Shown piece by piece: positions 1-5,510 of a stretch of DNA of 14,251 nucleotides. The stretch's first letter is position 1; each line of letters opens with the position of its first letter. The stretch lies in the NCBI GenBank assembly GCA_019119645.1, contig DWWR01000004.1:1-14251 (forward strand), in the 5' to 3' direction. Made by a program: the position numbers and the translations under genes. The notes under the pieces were generated by a model. It made no database searches. It saw only the letters and a program-made list of their open reading frames with translations, and was not told where the DNA came from. The DNA is from Anaerobutyricum faecale (GTDB lineage: Bacteria; Bacillota; Clostridia; Lachnospirales; Lachnospiraceae).

Positions 1-100
1 AAATACCTTACATTTATTATTATTTTAAACAGTCTGTCTGGTAAAACAGGGGGTTATGAAAAGACTGTGATATTTGTATACACAACAAATGTGCATCCAT

Positions 101-209
101 AAAAAGGAGCTGCCATATCAGCATGATTTCCGGTGACTGCATCCGTGCTTTCCCATGGGGAACGCGAGACTGCACAGAAAATGCTATTATGCTGACAGGC
201 GGCTCCTTT
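101..209 (-). terminator. Long imperfect inverted repeat, probable ldh terminator or structured 3' RNA
   Basis: The two arms (103-124 and 189-209) pair over about 20 bp. Read on the minus strand, AAAGGAGC pairs with GCTCCTTT, then GCC with GGC, then TCAGCAT with ATGCTGA. The roughly 64-base interior has its own stem (172-177 with 143-148) and a small hairpin, TTCCC-ATG-GGGAA, at 150-162. On the minus strand the outer stem ends in CTCCTTTTTA, as in an intrinsic terminator, and it lies about 50 bases after the ldh stop. The interior is far longer than a normal terminator loop, so it could also be a structured RNA. The first 100 bases of the window show no gene, only short weak inverted repeats. 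Confidence 0.6.
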
Positions 210-256
210 CTTTGTGAAGCGGAACAAACACCGCTGAAATGGTCTTATTTCTGATT

Positions 257-1198
257 TTACAGATCCAGTTCCGCTGCCACGCTTTTCAGTGTCTCTGCGG
301 ATTCCTGGAGAAGTCTCTGCTCTTCCTCGTTCAGGGAGATCGGAACATGTGTCTCGATGCCGTCAAAGCCTACGATGGCCGGCATGCTGAGGGCAATCCC
401 TTCAATGCCGTATTCGCCGTGCATCATGGCGGAAATCGGCAGGATAGACTTCTCATTTCTTACAATACATTCGCAGATCCGTTTTACGGACATGGCGATA
501 CCGTAGTAAGTCGCCCGTTTCTTGGCGATAATTTCATAAGCGCTGTTTTTTACGGATTCAGCAATTCTCTTCATGGACGCTTCGTGGTTGAAATGTCCCC
601 GCATCTCACAGAAAGTATCCAGCGGAATACCGGAAACGTTGGTGCTGCTCCATGCAGCGATCTCACTGTCACCGTGTTCTCCGATGATAAAGGAATGGAC
701 ACTGCGGCTGTCCACACTCAGATGCTCGCCCAGCGCGTATTTCAGTCTGGCGCTGTCAAGAACTGTTCCGGAGCCGATGACCCGGTTTTCCGGCAGGCCG
801 CTGAGTTTCAGAGCCACGTACGTGAGGATGTCCACAGGGTTCGATACGATCAGCAAGATTCCCTGGAAGTCCTGTTCCGTGATCTGAGGGATAATACTTT
901 TGTAAATAGCTACATTTTTATGTACCAGATCAAGACGGGTCTCATTTGGCTGCTGGTTGGCACCGGCAGTCACGATCACAATGCCGGCGTCGGCAATATC
1001 TTTATAATCACCGGCATAAATCTTCATCTGTCCTGCAAAAGGAATGCCGTGAGCGATATCTTGCGCTTCCCCGTCAGCCTTATCATAGTTGGCGTCAATG
1101 AGAACGATTTCAGAAAATAAACGGCTCTGCATGAGAGTAAACGCTGTGGCGGAGCCCACAAAACCACAGCCGATAATCGCAGCTTTTCTTGGATTCAT
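257..1198 (-). CDS. ldh: L-lactate dehydrogenase
   Basis: Cytoplasmic NAD-dependent L-lactate dehydrogenase, reducing pyruvate to lactate to regenerate NAD+ in fermentation. The 313-residue product has the usual family length. Visible motifs: a Rossmann glycine motif GCGFVGS (residues 10-16); Asp35 at the end of beta strand 2, which fits NAD; the substrate loop ANQQPNETR, where Gln82 favours pyruvate over oxaloacetate and Arg88 is the mobile-loop arginine; Asp148 and Arg151 in LDSAR; and catalytic His175 in GEHGDS. I chose the ATG at 1198 because AGAGGTG ends six bases before it. An in-frame GTG at 1207 overlaps that ribosome site and would add three residues. It is a single-gene unit, with its own promoter upstream and a hairpin downstream. 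Malate dehydrogenase is the main alternative, but the Gln in the specificity loop argues against it. Confidence 0.95.
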   Translation of the reverse strand: MNPRKAAIIGCGFVGSATAFTLMQSRLFSEIVLIDANYDKADGEAQDIAHGIPFAGQMKIYAGDYKDIADAGIVIVTAGANQQPNETRLDLVHKNVAIYKSIIPQITEQDFQGILLIVSNPVDILTYVALKLSGLPENRVIGSGTVLDSARLKYALGEHLSVDSRSVHSFIIGEHGDSEIAAWSSTNVSGIPLDTFCEMRGHFNHEASMKRIAESVKNSAYEIIAKKRATYYGIAMSVKRICECIVRNEKSILPISAMMHGEYGIEGIALSMPAIVGFDGIETHVPISLNEEEQRLLQESAETLKSVAAELDL

Positions 1199-1237
1199 TG
1201 TAAACACCTCTTTCCTTGAATTTAAGATAACGGATGC

Positions 1238-1246
1238 ATTATACCA
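1238..1246 (-). promoter_or_regulatory. ldh promoter (extended -10)
   Basis: On the minus strand the sequence TGGTATAAT gives a perfect -10 hexamer with an upstream TG, the extended -10 form. It lies 40 bases before the ldh start codon. No good -35 box sits 16-18 bases upstream (the hexamer there is ACCGAT), which fits an extended -10 promoter. An 8-bp palindrome, GTTATAAC (1268-1275), lies further upstream and could bind a regulator; it does not match a full Rex site. Confidence 0.6.
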
Positions 1247-1365
1247 TAAAAAGGGAAAAAATCGGTGGTTATAACAACAAAACCGGAGAAAAAATGTAAA
1301 ATTAATGGGGATTTTTTCTCAAAAAGAGAAATTTTCTGTTTTTTCTATTTTTTTGAAAAAATTCC

Positions 1366-1394
1366 TTGCAAATCATCCGAAAATATAGTATTAT
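1366..1394 (+). promoter_or_regulatory. tRNA-Arg promoter
   Basis: TTGCAA (1366-1371) and TATTAT (1389-1394) are separated by exactly 17 bases. Transcription would start about 17 bases before the mature tRNA. The stretch from ldh to here (about 1276-1365) is AT-rich with T tracts, and I see no gene in it. Confidence 0.7.
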
Positions 1395-1417
1395 AAATGC
1401 CGGAAGTTTTCTTCCAT

Positions 1418-1491
1418 GGACCAGTAGCTCAGTTGGATAGAGCAACGGTTTCCGGAACCGTGTGTCGGGGGTTCGAGTCCCTTCTGGTTCG
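1418..1491 (+). tRNA. tRNA-Arg (anticodon CCG)
   Basis: A complete cloverleaf can be drawn. The 7-bp acceptor stem pairs 1418-1424 with 1484-1490 and has one G-U pair. The D stem is GCTC/GAGC around AGTTGGATA. The anticodon stem ACGGT/ACCGT encloses the loop TTCCGGA, with anticodon CCG at 1452-1454 reading the arginine codon CGG. The T stem has a TTCGAGT loop and two G-U pairs at its base. The discriminator base is G1491. CCA is not encoded, so it must be added enzymatically. Confidence 0.96.
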
Positions 1492-1522
1492 TTTTTTTAT
1501 GTTCATATCAGACTGTCAGAGC

Positions 1523-1555
1523 AGAGTTCCTGAGATAGGAGCTCTTTTTCTTTTT
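1523..1555 (+). terminator. Intrinsic terminator after tRNA-Arg
   Basis: AGAGTTCCT (1523-1531) pairs with AGGAGCTCT (1537-1545) through nine base pairs including one G-U, with a five-base loop. The T-rich tail TTTTTCTTTTT follows. It ends the tRNA transcript and separates it from the DUF362 gene. Confidence 0.8.
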
Positions 1556-1572
1556 GTAAATGTATTTTACTG

Positions 1573-1602
1573 TTGTGCTTTTTCCGGAAAAGATAGTATA
1601 AT
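1573..1602 (+). promoter_or_regulatory. Promoter of the DUF362 gene
   Basis: TTGTGC (1573-1578) and a perfect TATAAT (1597-1602) are 18 bases apart, 41 bases before the chosen start codon. The preceding terminator makes this the likely sole promoter for the gene. Confidence 0.65.
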
Positions 1603-1643
1603 AAGAGGGCAGAAAAGGATAAACTAGAATGAAGGAGTATCAA

Positions 1644-2774
1644 ATGGAAAAATCAAAAGTATATTACACAGATTTCAGAACGAAGCTGGGAGAAGGTCTC
1701 CCGACCAAATTAAAAAGACTCATCAAAAAGGCTGGTATCGGCGACATTGATATGGACCAGAAGTTCGTGGCCATCAAGATGCACTTCGGCGAGCTGGGCA
1801 ATCTGGGCTTCCTTCGTCCGAATTATGCCAAAGCGGTTGCTGATGTGGTAAAGGAAATGGGCGGACTGCCATTCCTCACCGACTGCAATACCTTATATCC
1901 GGGCAGCCGGAAAAACGCTCTGGAACATCTGCAGTGTGCCTGGGAAAATGGTTTTACACCGCTTACGGTTGGATGTCCGGTGATCATCGGAGACGGCCTG
2001 AAAGGCACCGATGATATCGATGTGCCTGTGGAAGGCGGCGAATACATAAAGAGCGCCAAAATCGGACGTGCTGTGATGGATGCCGACATCTTTATCAGTC
2101 TGACTCATTTTAAAGGTCATGAGATGACCGGTTTCGGCGGCGCCATCAAAAACATCGGTATGGGCTGCGGTTCCCGCGCCGGCAAGAAAGAGCAGCACTC
2201 CAACGGAAAGCCTAGCATTGATCCGGAAGCATGCCGGGGATGCCGCCGCTGCCAGAAAGAGTGTGCCAACAATGGACTGGAATTCAATGAAGAGACAAAG
2301 AAGATGACGGTCAATACCGACAACTGCGTGGGATGCGGAAGATGCCTTGGCGCATGTACCTTTGACGCCATTGAATTTATCAACGATGCGGCCACCAAGG
2401 AACTGAACTGCCGGATGGCAGAATACACCAAGGCTGTCGTGGACGGACGTCCGAATTTCCACATTTCTCTGATTGTGGATGTATCTCCGAACTGCGACTG
2501 TCATGCGGAAAACGATGCGCCGATCTTGCCGAATATCGGTATGTTTGCATCCTTTGACCCGCTGGCGCTTGACCAGGCCTGCGTGGACGCCTGTCTGAAA
2601 TGTGATCCGCTGCCAAACAGCCAGCTGTCTGACCGGATGCACAGTGATGGATTCTGCGATCATCACGATCATTTTGAAAACACCACGCCGGATTCTGAGT
2701 ACAAGACATGTCTCGATCATGCGGCAAAAATCGGTCTTGGAAACCGTGATTACGAGCTGATTTTCATGAAATAA
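1644..2774 (+). CDS. DUF362 domain protein with two 4Fe-4S clusters
   Basis: The 376-residue product is a DUF362-family protein with an embedded bacterial-type ferredoxin module. The DUF362 part occupies both ends (about residues 1-190 and 250-376). In between are two CxxCxxCxxxC motifs, Cys197/200/203/207 and Cys228/231/234/238, the classic pattern for two 4Fe-4S clusters. Further cysteines follow in the C-terminal half, including the CDC of PNCDCH. It has no signal peptide or membrane segment, so it is probably a cytoplasmic electron carrier or redox enzyme. The substrate of DUF362 proteins is not established and I assign none. I chose the ATG at 1644 because AAGGAG lies six bases upstream of it; an in-frame ATG at 1629 would place that ribosome site inside the gene and has a poorer one of its own. 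It is transcribed alone. Confidence 0.9.
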   Translation: MEKSKVYYTDFRTKLGEGLPTKLKRLIKKAGIGDIDMDQKFVAIKMHFGELGNLGFLRPNYAKAVADVVKEMGGLPFLTDCNTLYPGSRKNALEHLQCAWENGFTPLTVGCPVIIGDGLKGTDDIDVPVEGGEYIKSAKIGRAVMDADIFISLTHFKGHEMTGFGGAIKNIGMGCGSRAGKKEQHSNGKPSIDPEACRGCRRCQKECANNGLEFNEETKKMTVNTDNCVGCGRCLGACTFDAIEFINDAATKELNCRMAEYTKAVVDGRPNFHISLIVDVSPNCDCHAENDAPILPNIGMFASFDPLALDQACVDACLKCDPLPNSQLSDRMHSDGFCDHHDHFENTTPDSEYKTCLDHAAKIGLGNRDYELIFMK

Positions 2775-2809
2775 AGCAAAATAAGATAACGTAAAAGCGT
2801 ACATAAAAA

Positions 2810-2848
2810 TGCAGGGAAGATCTGTGCAAAAGCCGGATATTCCCTGCA
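2810..2848. repeat. 9-bp inverted repeat (hairpin) after the DUF362 gene
   Basis: TGCAGGGAA (2810-2818) and TTCCCTGCA (2840-2848) pair perfectly around a 21-base loop, 35 bases after the DUF362 stop. On the plus strand no T run follows, so it is at best a weak terminator. On the minus strand it is followed by ATTTTTATG, but no minus-strand gene lies nearby. Confidence 0.5.
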
Positions 2849-2872
2849 AATCTTATATAAAGAGTGAAAACA

Positions 2873-3379
2873 ATGAAATACGAGATTTACATTTTTGAGG
2901 AGGTCAAAACCGCCTCTTTTTATAAAAAAGCTATCGCGGAATATGAAAAGCGTCTGAGCCGCTATTGTAAAATTGCCTGCCGCTTTGTCAAAAAAGAAAG
3001 AGAGTGGGAAAAACTTCTCGCGGAAGCCGCCGATGCCGGCAATGTCTGTCTGGTCCAGCCGGGACCGGACTCCATAACTTCCGAATCGTTCAGCCAGACC
3101 ATCGGACAGTGGGAAATGTCCGGGCAGGGAAAGAAACAGTTCTTTATCCCGGCTGCTCACTTCGCCGGGATGGAAGGCGGCAGCACCCCAAAATATCATA
3201 AAGATGATACAGATGATATAGATGATACAGAAGACAGCGGAGATAAAGATAAAACAGAAAACACAGAAATTCTGAATCTCTCAGATTTCACCATGAACAC
3301 GGCCATGACCGCCATGATTCTTTATGAGCAGATCTACCGGGGGTATCGGATATTGAATCATCATCCGTATCACAAGTAA
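2873..3379 (+). CDS. Divergent RlmH-like SPOUT methyltransferase-family protein
   Basis: The 168-residue product is recognisably related to RlmH, the 23S rRNA pseudouridine-1915 N3-methyltransferase (usually about 155-160 residues). Its N-terminal region contains IAEYEKRLSRYCKI (residues 21-34). Its C-terminus, YEQIYRGYRI...PYHK (151-168), matches the family's end. Between these it departs from the family. The glycine-rich SAM-binding loop (usually FVIGGxxG) reads FIPAAHFAGMEGG, and the usual TFPH segment near the C-terminus reads FTMNTAM, losing the conserved His. Residues 105-132 are an acidic, low-complexity insert rich in Asp, Thr and Lys. The ATG at 2873 has only a weak ribosome site (AGAG); an in-frame GTG at 2864 is possible. 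It may be a paralogue with altered or lost catalysis, so I do not give the rlmH symbol. The frame is intact. Confidence 0.75.
   Translation: MKYEIYIFEEVKTASFYKKAIAEYEKRLSRYCKIACRFVKKEREWEKLLAEAADAGNVCLVQPGPDSITSESFSQTIGQWEMSGQGKKQFFIPAAHFAGMEGGSTPKYHKDDTDDIDDTEDSGDKDKTENTEILNLSDFTMNTAMTAMILYEQIYRGYRILNHHPYHK
3203..3229 (+). repeat. Three tandem 9-base units inside the RlmH-like gene
   Basis: GATGATACA, GATGATATA and GATGATACA follow one another directly and in frame, encoding DDT-DDI-DDT (residues 111-119). Degenerate relatives (GAAGACAGC, GGAGATAAA, GATAAAACA) continue to 3256. The pattern suggests in-frame expansion by replication slippage. Confidence 0.85.
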
Positions 3380-3387
3380 ATGATATG

Positions 3388-3430
3388 TTTGTAAATCTAT
3401 ATGCGGTCTACGTGCATAGGGATTTACAAA
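3388..3430 (+). promoter_or_regulatory. Candidate antiterminator hairpin
   Basis: TTTGTAAATC (3388-3397) pairs perfectly with GATTTACAAA (3421-3430), and TATGC (3400-3404) extends the helix inward with GCATA (3414-3418). Its right arm covers the left arm of the intrinsic terminator at 3419-3448, so the two structures cannot form together. This is the geometry of an attenuator. No ligand-binding domain is recognisable. Confidence 0.5.
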
Positions 3431-3448
3431 ATCGTAAGTCCCTTTTTT
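3419..3448 (+). terminator. Intrinsic terminator after the RlmH-like gene
   Basis: GGGATTTAC (3419-3427) pairs with GTAAGTCCC (3434-3442) through nine base pairs with one T-G wobble and a six-base loop, followed by six T residues. It lies 40 bases after the RlmH-like stop codon and upstream of the promoter of the XRE regulator. A further small stem, TTAACC-TCC-GGTTAA, follows immediately. Confidence 0.85.
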
Positions 3449-3483
3449 AACCTCCGGTTAACTTTTCTTCCCGCAAAGTAATA

Positions 3484-3496
3484 ACAATTCAATTGT
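3484..3496. promoter_or_regulatory. Palindromic operator candidate at the XRE-gene promoter
   Basis: ACAATT-C-AATTGT is a perfect 13-base palindrome whose right arm includes the first four bases of the -35 box (3493-3498). Binding here would block RNA polymerase. Autorepression by the XRE regulator just downstream is the simplest inference. Confidence 0.45.
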
Positions 3497-3521
3497 CTGT
3501 GTCGCTGCTGTTTTATATAAT
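3493..3521 (+). promoter_or_regulatory. Promoter of the XRE-family regulator gene
   Basis: TTGTCT (3493-3498) and a perfect TATAAT (3516-3521) are separated by exactly 17 bases, 31 bases before the start codon. The expected transcript has a short leader of about 25 bases. Confidence 0.75.
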
Positions 3522-3552
3522 AAAGTAAATATAAAGCAGGAGGGCGGAAACG

Positions 3553-4746
3553 ATGAAGATAAATGAAATCATCCGGGAGAAGAGGATAGCCAGGGGAATG
3601 ACCCAGGAGCAGATGGCGGCATATCTGGGAGTCTCTGCCCCGGCGGTCAATAAGTGGGAAAAGGCTGTGTCTTATCCGGATATTACGCTGCTGCCGGCGC
3701 TGGCAAGGCTGCTGGAGACGGATTTGAATACGCTGTTGTCGTTTAAAGAAGATCTGACCGATGAGGAGATCGGAGCGTTTACCGGTGAGATATGTATGGT
3801 CGCCATGGAGGAAGGCAGGGGGATTGCCGATGCATTTGCTCTGGCAGAAGAGAAGATAAGGGAGTATCCTTCCTGCGACAAACTGGTGCTAAATGCAGCG
3901 CTGGCCCTGGAAGGGGTTGTGCTGCTGACAGCCAGGGCCGGGATGCAGGAGCAGTACTTGCCGAAGATTGAGGAAATGTACAAAAGAGCCGCAAACAGCA
4001 AGGATGCGGCGGTAAAATATCATGCCAAGTCCATGCTGGTTTCCAAACATAAGGAGAGAGGGGAATATGAGGAGGCGGAACGGCTTCTTGAGGAACTGCC
4101 TGACGAAACGCTGTATGATAAGAAGATAATCCAGTCCAGTCTGTATCTGGCGGAGGGCAGGACGGAAGAGGCGGCGCAGATTATCGAGAGAAAGATGATG
4201 AGTGATATCAGCGGTGTGGTCAGCGGCCTGCTTACTCTGATGGAGATTGCGATGAAAGAAGACAGGAAAGAGGATGTGGAAATGCTGGCGCAGACGGCAA
4301 AGCAGACCATTCGCCTGTATGATTTGTGGGAGTACGAGGAATATGCCGTTGATTTCCAGGTGGCCATGGCGAAAGAGGACGCATCGCAGTGTCTTGTCAG
4401 CCTGGAGAGCATGTTTGCCGCCATGCAAAAGATGGAGGATGTCTCAGTGCCTGATTCCGCACTGTACCGCCATTTGCCGGTAAAAAACAGCGCCGGGAAA
4501 CAAGCGGAGAGATCCGGAGATCAGGTTGTGGGAAGGGCCGGAGTGCAGGACAGAGAAGGTGTCGGAGCGCAGAGCAGAAAAGGTGCCGGCACCATGGGAG
4601 AGATGCTCATGAGCAATTTGATTCAGGAAATGAAAAACGCAGAAAACCAAGAGTATGATTTTCTGCGCAGGAGTGATGAATTCTGTGCGTTTCTTTCCCG
4701 ATGGGAAAAGGAAACAGTCATAAAAAAAGAATATATGTCTGATTGA
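3553..4746 (+). CDS. XRE-family transcriptional regulator with helical-repeat C-terminal region
   Basis: The 397-residue product begins with a Cro/C1-type helix-turn-helix domain (about residues 4-62). Its recognition region, MTQEQMAAYLGVSAPAVNKW, is typical of XRE regulators. The rest is mostly amphipathic helices rich in Glu, Ala and Leu (about 70-310), resembling a TPR-like sensor domain of the kind that binds peptides or partners; I cannot name a ligand. Residues 311-350 form a low-complexity Gly/Arg/Gln linker containing two 8-residue repeats (AGVQDREG, VGAQSRKG), before a final helical segment. The ATG at 3553 is preceded by AGGAGGGCGG. The gene has its own promoter with a palindrome on the -35 box. 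No obvious target gene is adjacent in the same unit. Confidence 0.88.
   Translation: MKINEIIREKRIARGMTQEQMAAYLGVSAPAVNKWEKAVSYPDITLLPALARLLETDLNTLLSFKEDLTDEEIGAFTGEICMVAMEEGRGIADAFALAEEKIREYPSCDKLVLNAALALEGVVLLTARAGMQEQYLPKIEEMYKRAANSKDAAVKYHAKSMLVSKHKERGEYEEAERLLEELPDETLYDKKIIQSSLYLAEGRTEEAAQIIERKMMSDISGVVSGLLTLMEIAMKEDRKEDVEMLAQTAKQTIRLYDLWEYEEYAVDFQVAMAKEDASQCLVSLESMFAAMQKMEDVSVPDSALYRHLPVKNSAGKQAERSGDQVVGRAGVQDREGVGAQSRKGAGTMGEMLMSNLIQEMKNAENQEYDFLRRSDEFCAFLSRWEKETVIKKEYMSD
4537..4584 (+). repeat. Diverged 24-base tandem duplication in the XRE-gene linker
   Basis: Bases 4537-4560 and 4561-4584 are two adjacent in-frame copies, identical at 19 of 24 positions by eye. They encode AGVQDREG and VGAQSRKG. 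The following bases (GCCGG) begin like a third copy. The length of this interdomain linker may therefore vary between strains. Confidence 0.8.
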
Positions 4747-4833
4747 AAATGCGTCGCGCTCCGCAAAAATTTTCAGCGGAAAAGAGCTGTATCTGTAAGA
4801 TCAAGTGCGGACGCCGCAGCCAGCTCCGAGAGG

Positions 4834-5304
4834 CTATTGGTTCTGCGCGGTTTCCTCCTCCTCTTCCTCCTGCGGCAGCTGAATGCCGCGGGGCGGTACA
4901 GCGGTGGAGAAGACGATCTGCGTCTGGGTGTTGCCGTACTGCTGCAGGTGGCCGATGAAGGTGTCAAGCTCCATGGTGCTTGGGAAAGCAACTTTCAGCA
5001 TGATGGAGTACACTCCGGTGACGCAGTTGCATTCAAGGACATTTGGACAGTCGGTGACAAAAGGATAGAATTCATCCTTCTGTTTCGGGTCCAATGTCAG
5101 ATTGATGAATGCGGTGATGTGGTAGCCAAGCGCTACCGGATCAACGGTTGCGTGGTAGCCTGTGATAATACCGCTTTTTTCCAGCCGTTCAATACGGGTG
5201 GAGACGGCAGGAGAAGATAAGAAGACCTTCTGAGCCAGATACTTTAAAGGGTATCTGGCATTTTCCTGCAATAGTGAAATTATTTTTTTATCAATTTTAT
5301 CCAT
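4834..5304 (-). CDS. Lrp/AsnC-family transcriptional regulator
   Basis: The 156-residue product has the family's usual length and layout. An N-terminal winged helix-turn-helix (residues 2-50; DKIDKKIISLLQENARYPL, then AQKVFLSSPAVSTRIERLEKSGII) is followed by a ligand-binding RAM/AsnC domain (about 65-140), with the Gly-Val-Tyr segment (VTGVYSIMLKV) that usually forms the amino-acid-binding dimer interface. The C-terminus ends in a run of six glutamates and TAQNQ. The start at 5304 has GGAGG nine bases upstream; an upstream in-frame start would place that ribosome site inside the gene. It lies downstream of gdhA in the same direction, which suggests, but does not show, a role in amino-acid or nitrogen control. 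The 87 bases between it and the convergent XRE gene hold only weak hairpins without T tracts. Confidence 0.92.
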   Translation of the reverse strand: MDKIDKKIISLLQENARYPLKYLAQKVFLSSPAVSTRIERLEKSGIITGYHATVDPVALGYHITAFINLTLDPKQKDEFYPFVTDCPNVLECNCVTGVYSIMLKVAFPSTMELDTFIGHLQQYGNTQTQIVFSTAVPPRGIQLPQEEEEEETAQNQ

Positions 5305-5400
5305 AAAAATCAACCTCCGGTAGAAAAACAGCAATAATGCATTTTAAGCAGTAAAATATGTATGATATATCTATGCAGTTTATCTCCAGGTAAACCACAA

Positions 5401-5437
5401 AAACAAAAAAGGAGCATCCCCAATGGGACACTCCTTT
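5401..5437 (-). terminator. Strong intrinsic terminator between gdhA and lrp
   Basis: On the minus strand AAAGGAGTGTCCC pairs with GGGATGCTCCTTT through a continuous 13-bp stem with two G-U pairs and a four-base loop (ATTG), followed by TTTGTTT. It lies about 75 bases after the gdhA stop codon and would end that transcript. It also lies just downstream of a promoter-like element at 5449-5477. Confidence 0.88.
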
Positions 5438-5448
5438 GCGTCGGTGCT

Positions 5449-5477
5449 ATTATATAGTACCTTGCCGAATTTGGCAA
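5449..5477 (-). promoter_or_regulatory. Near-consensus promoter facing lrp, upstream of a terminator
   Basis: On the minus strand TTGCCA (5477-5472) and a perfect TATAAT (5454-5449) are separated by exactly 17 bases. An 18-base inverted repeat, CTTGCC-n6-GGCAAG (5461-5478), covers the -35 box and part of the spacer and could be an operator. Predicted initiation near 5442 falls only a few bases before the terminator stem, so the product would be either a very short RNA or an attenuated lrp leader of about 140 bases. Confidence 0.55.
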
Positions 5478-5510
5478 GTATTTTTTTGAAATACAAAATG
5501 TATGCAGTGA

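Noticed and set aside
239..1120. Long plus-strand open frame of 293 residues opposite ldh
   Set aside because: It is the reverse complement of a clear lactate dehydrogenase gene, with no recognisable domain and no ribosome site.
1255..1285. Possible Rex redox-repressor site upstream of ldh
   Set aside because: Only the 8-base palindrome GTTATAAC and one partial half-site fit; the second half does not match the clostridial Rex consensus.
1397..1627. Open reading frame over the tRNA-Arg gene (contains AQLDRATVSG)
   Set aside because: It is a translation of the tRNA itself, a well-known annotation artefact, and it has no ribosome site.
1893..2849. Long minus-strand open frame opposite the DUF362 gene
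   Set aside because: The plus strand has an unmistakable ferredoxin-type protein with a good promoter and ribosome site; the antisense product resembles nothing.
3203..3229. Short tandem repeats as a CRISPR array
   Set aside because: The units are 9 bases, directly adjacent without spacers, and in frame within a coding gene.
5461..5487. CTTGCC/GGCAAG hairpin followed by a T run as a plus-strand terminator
   Set aside because: No plus-strand gene lies upstream to terminate. The same bases make a better -35 region and operator on the minus strand.
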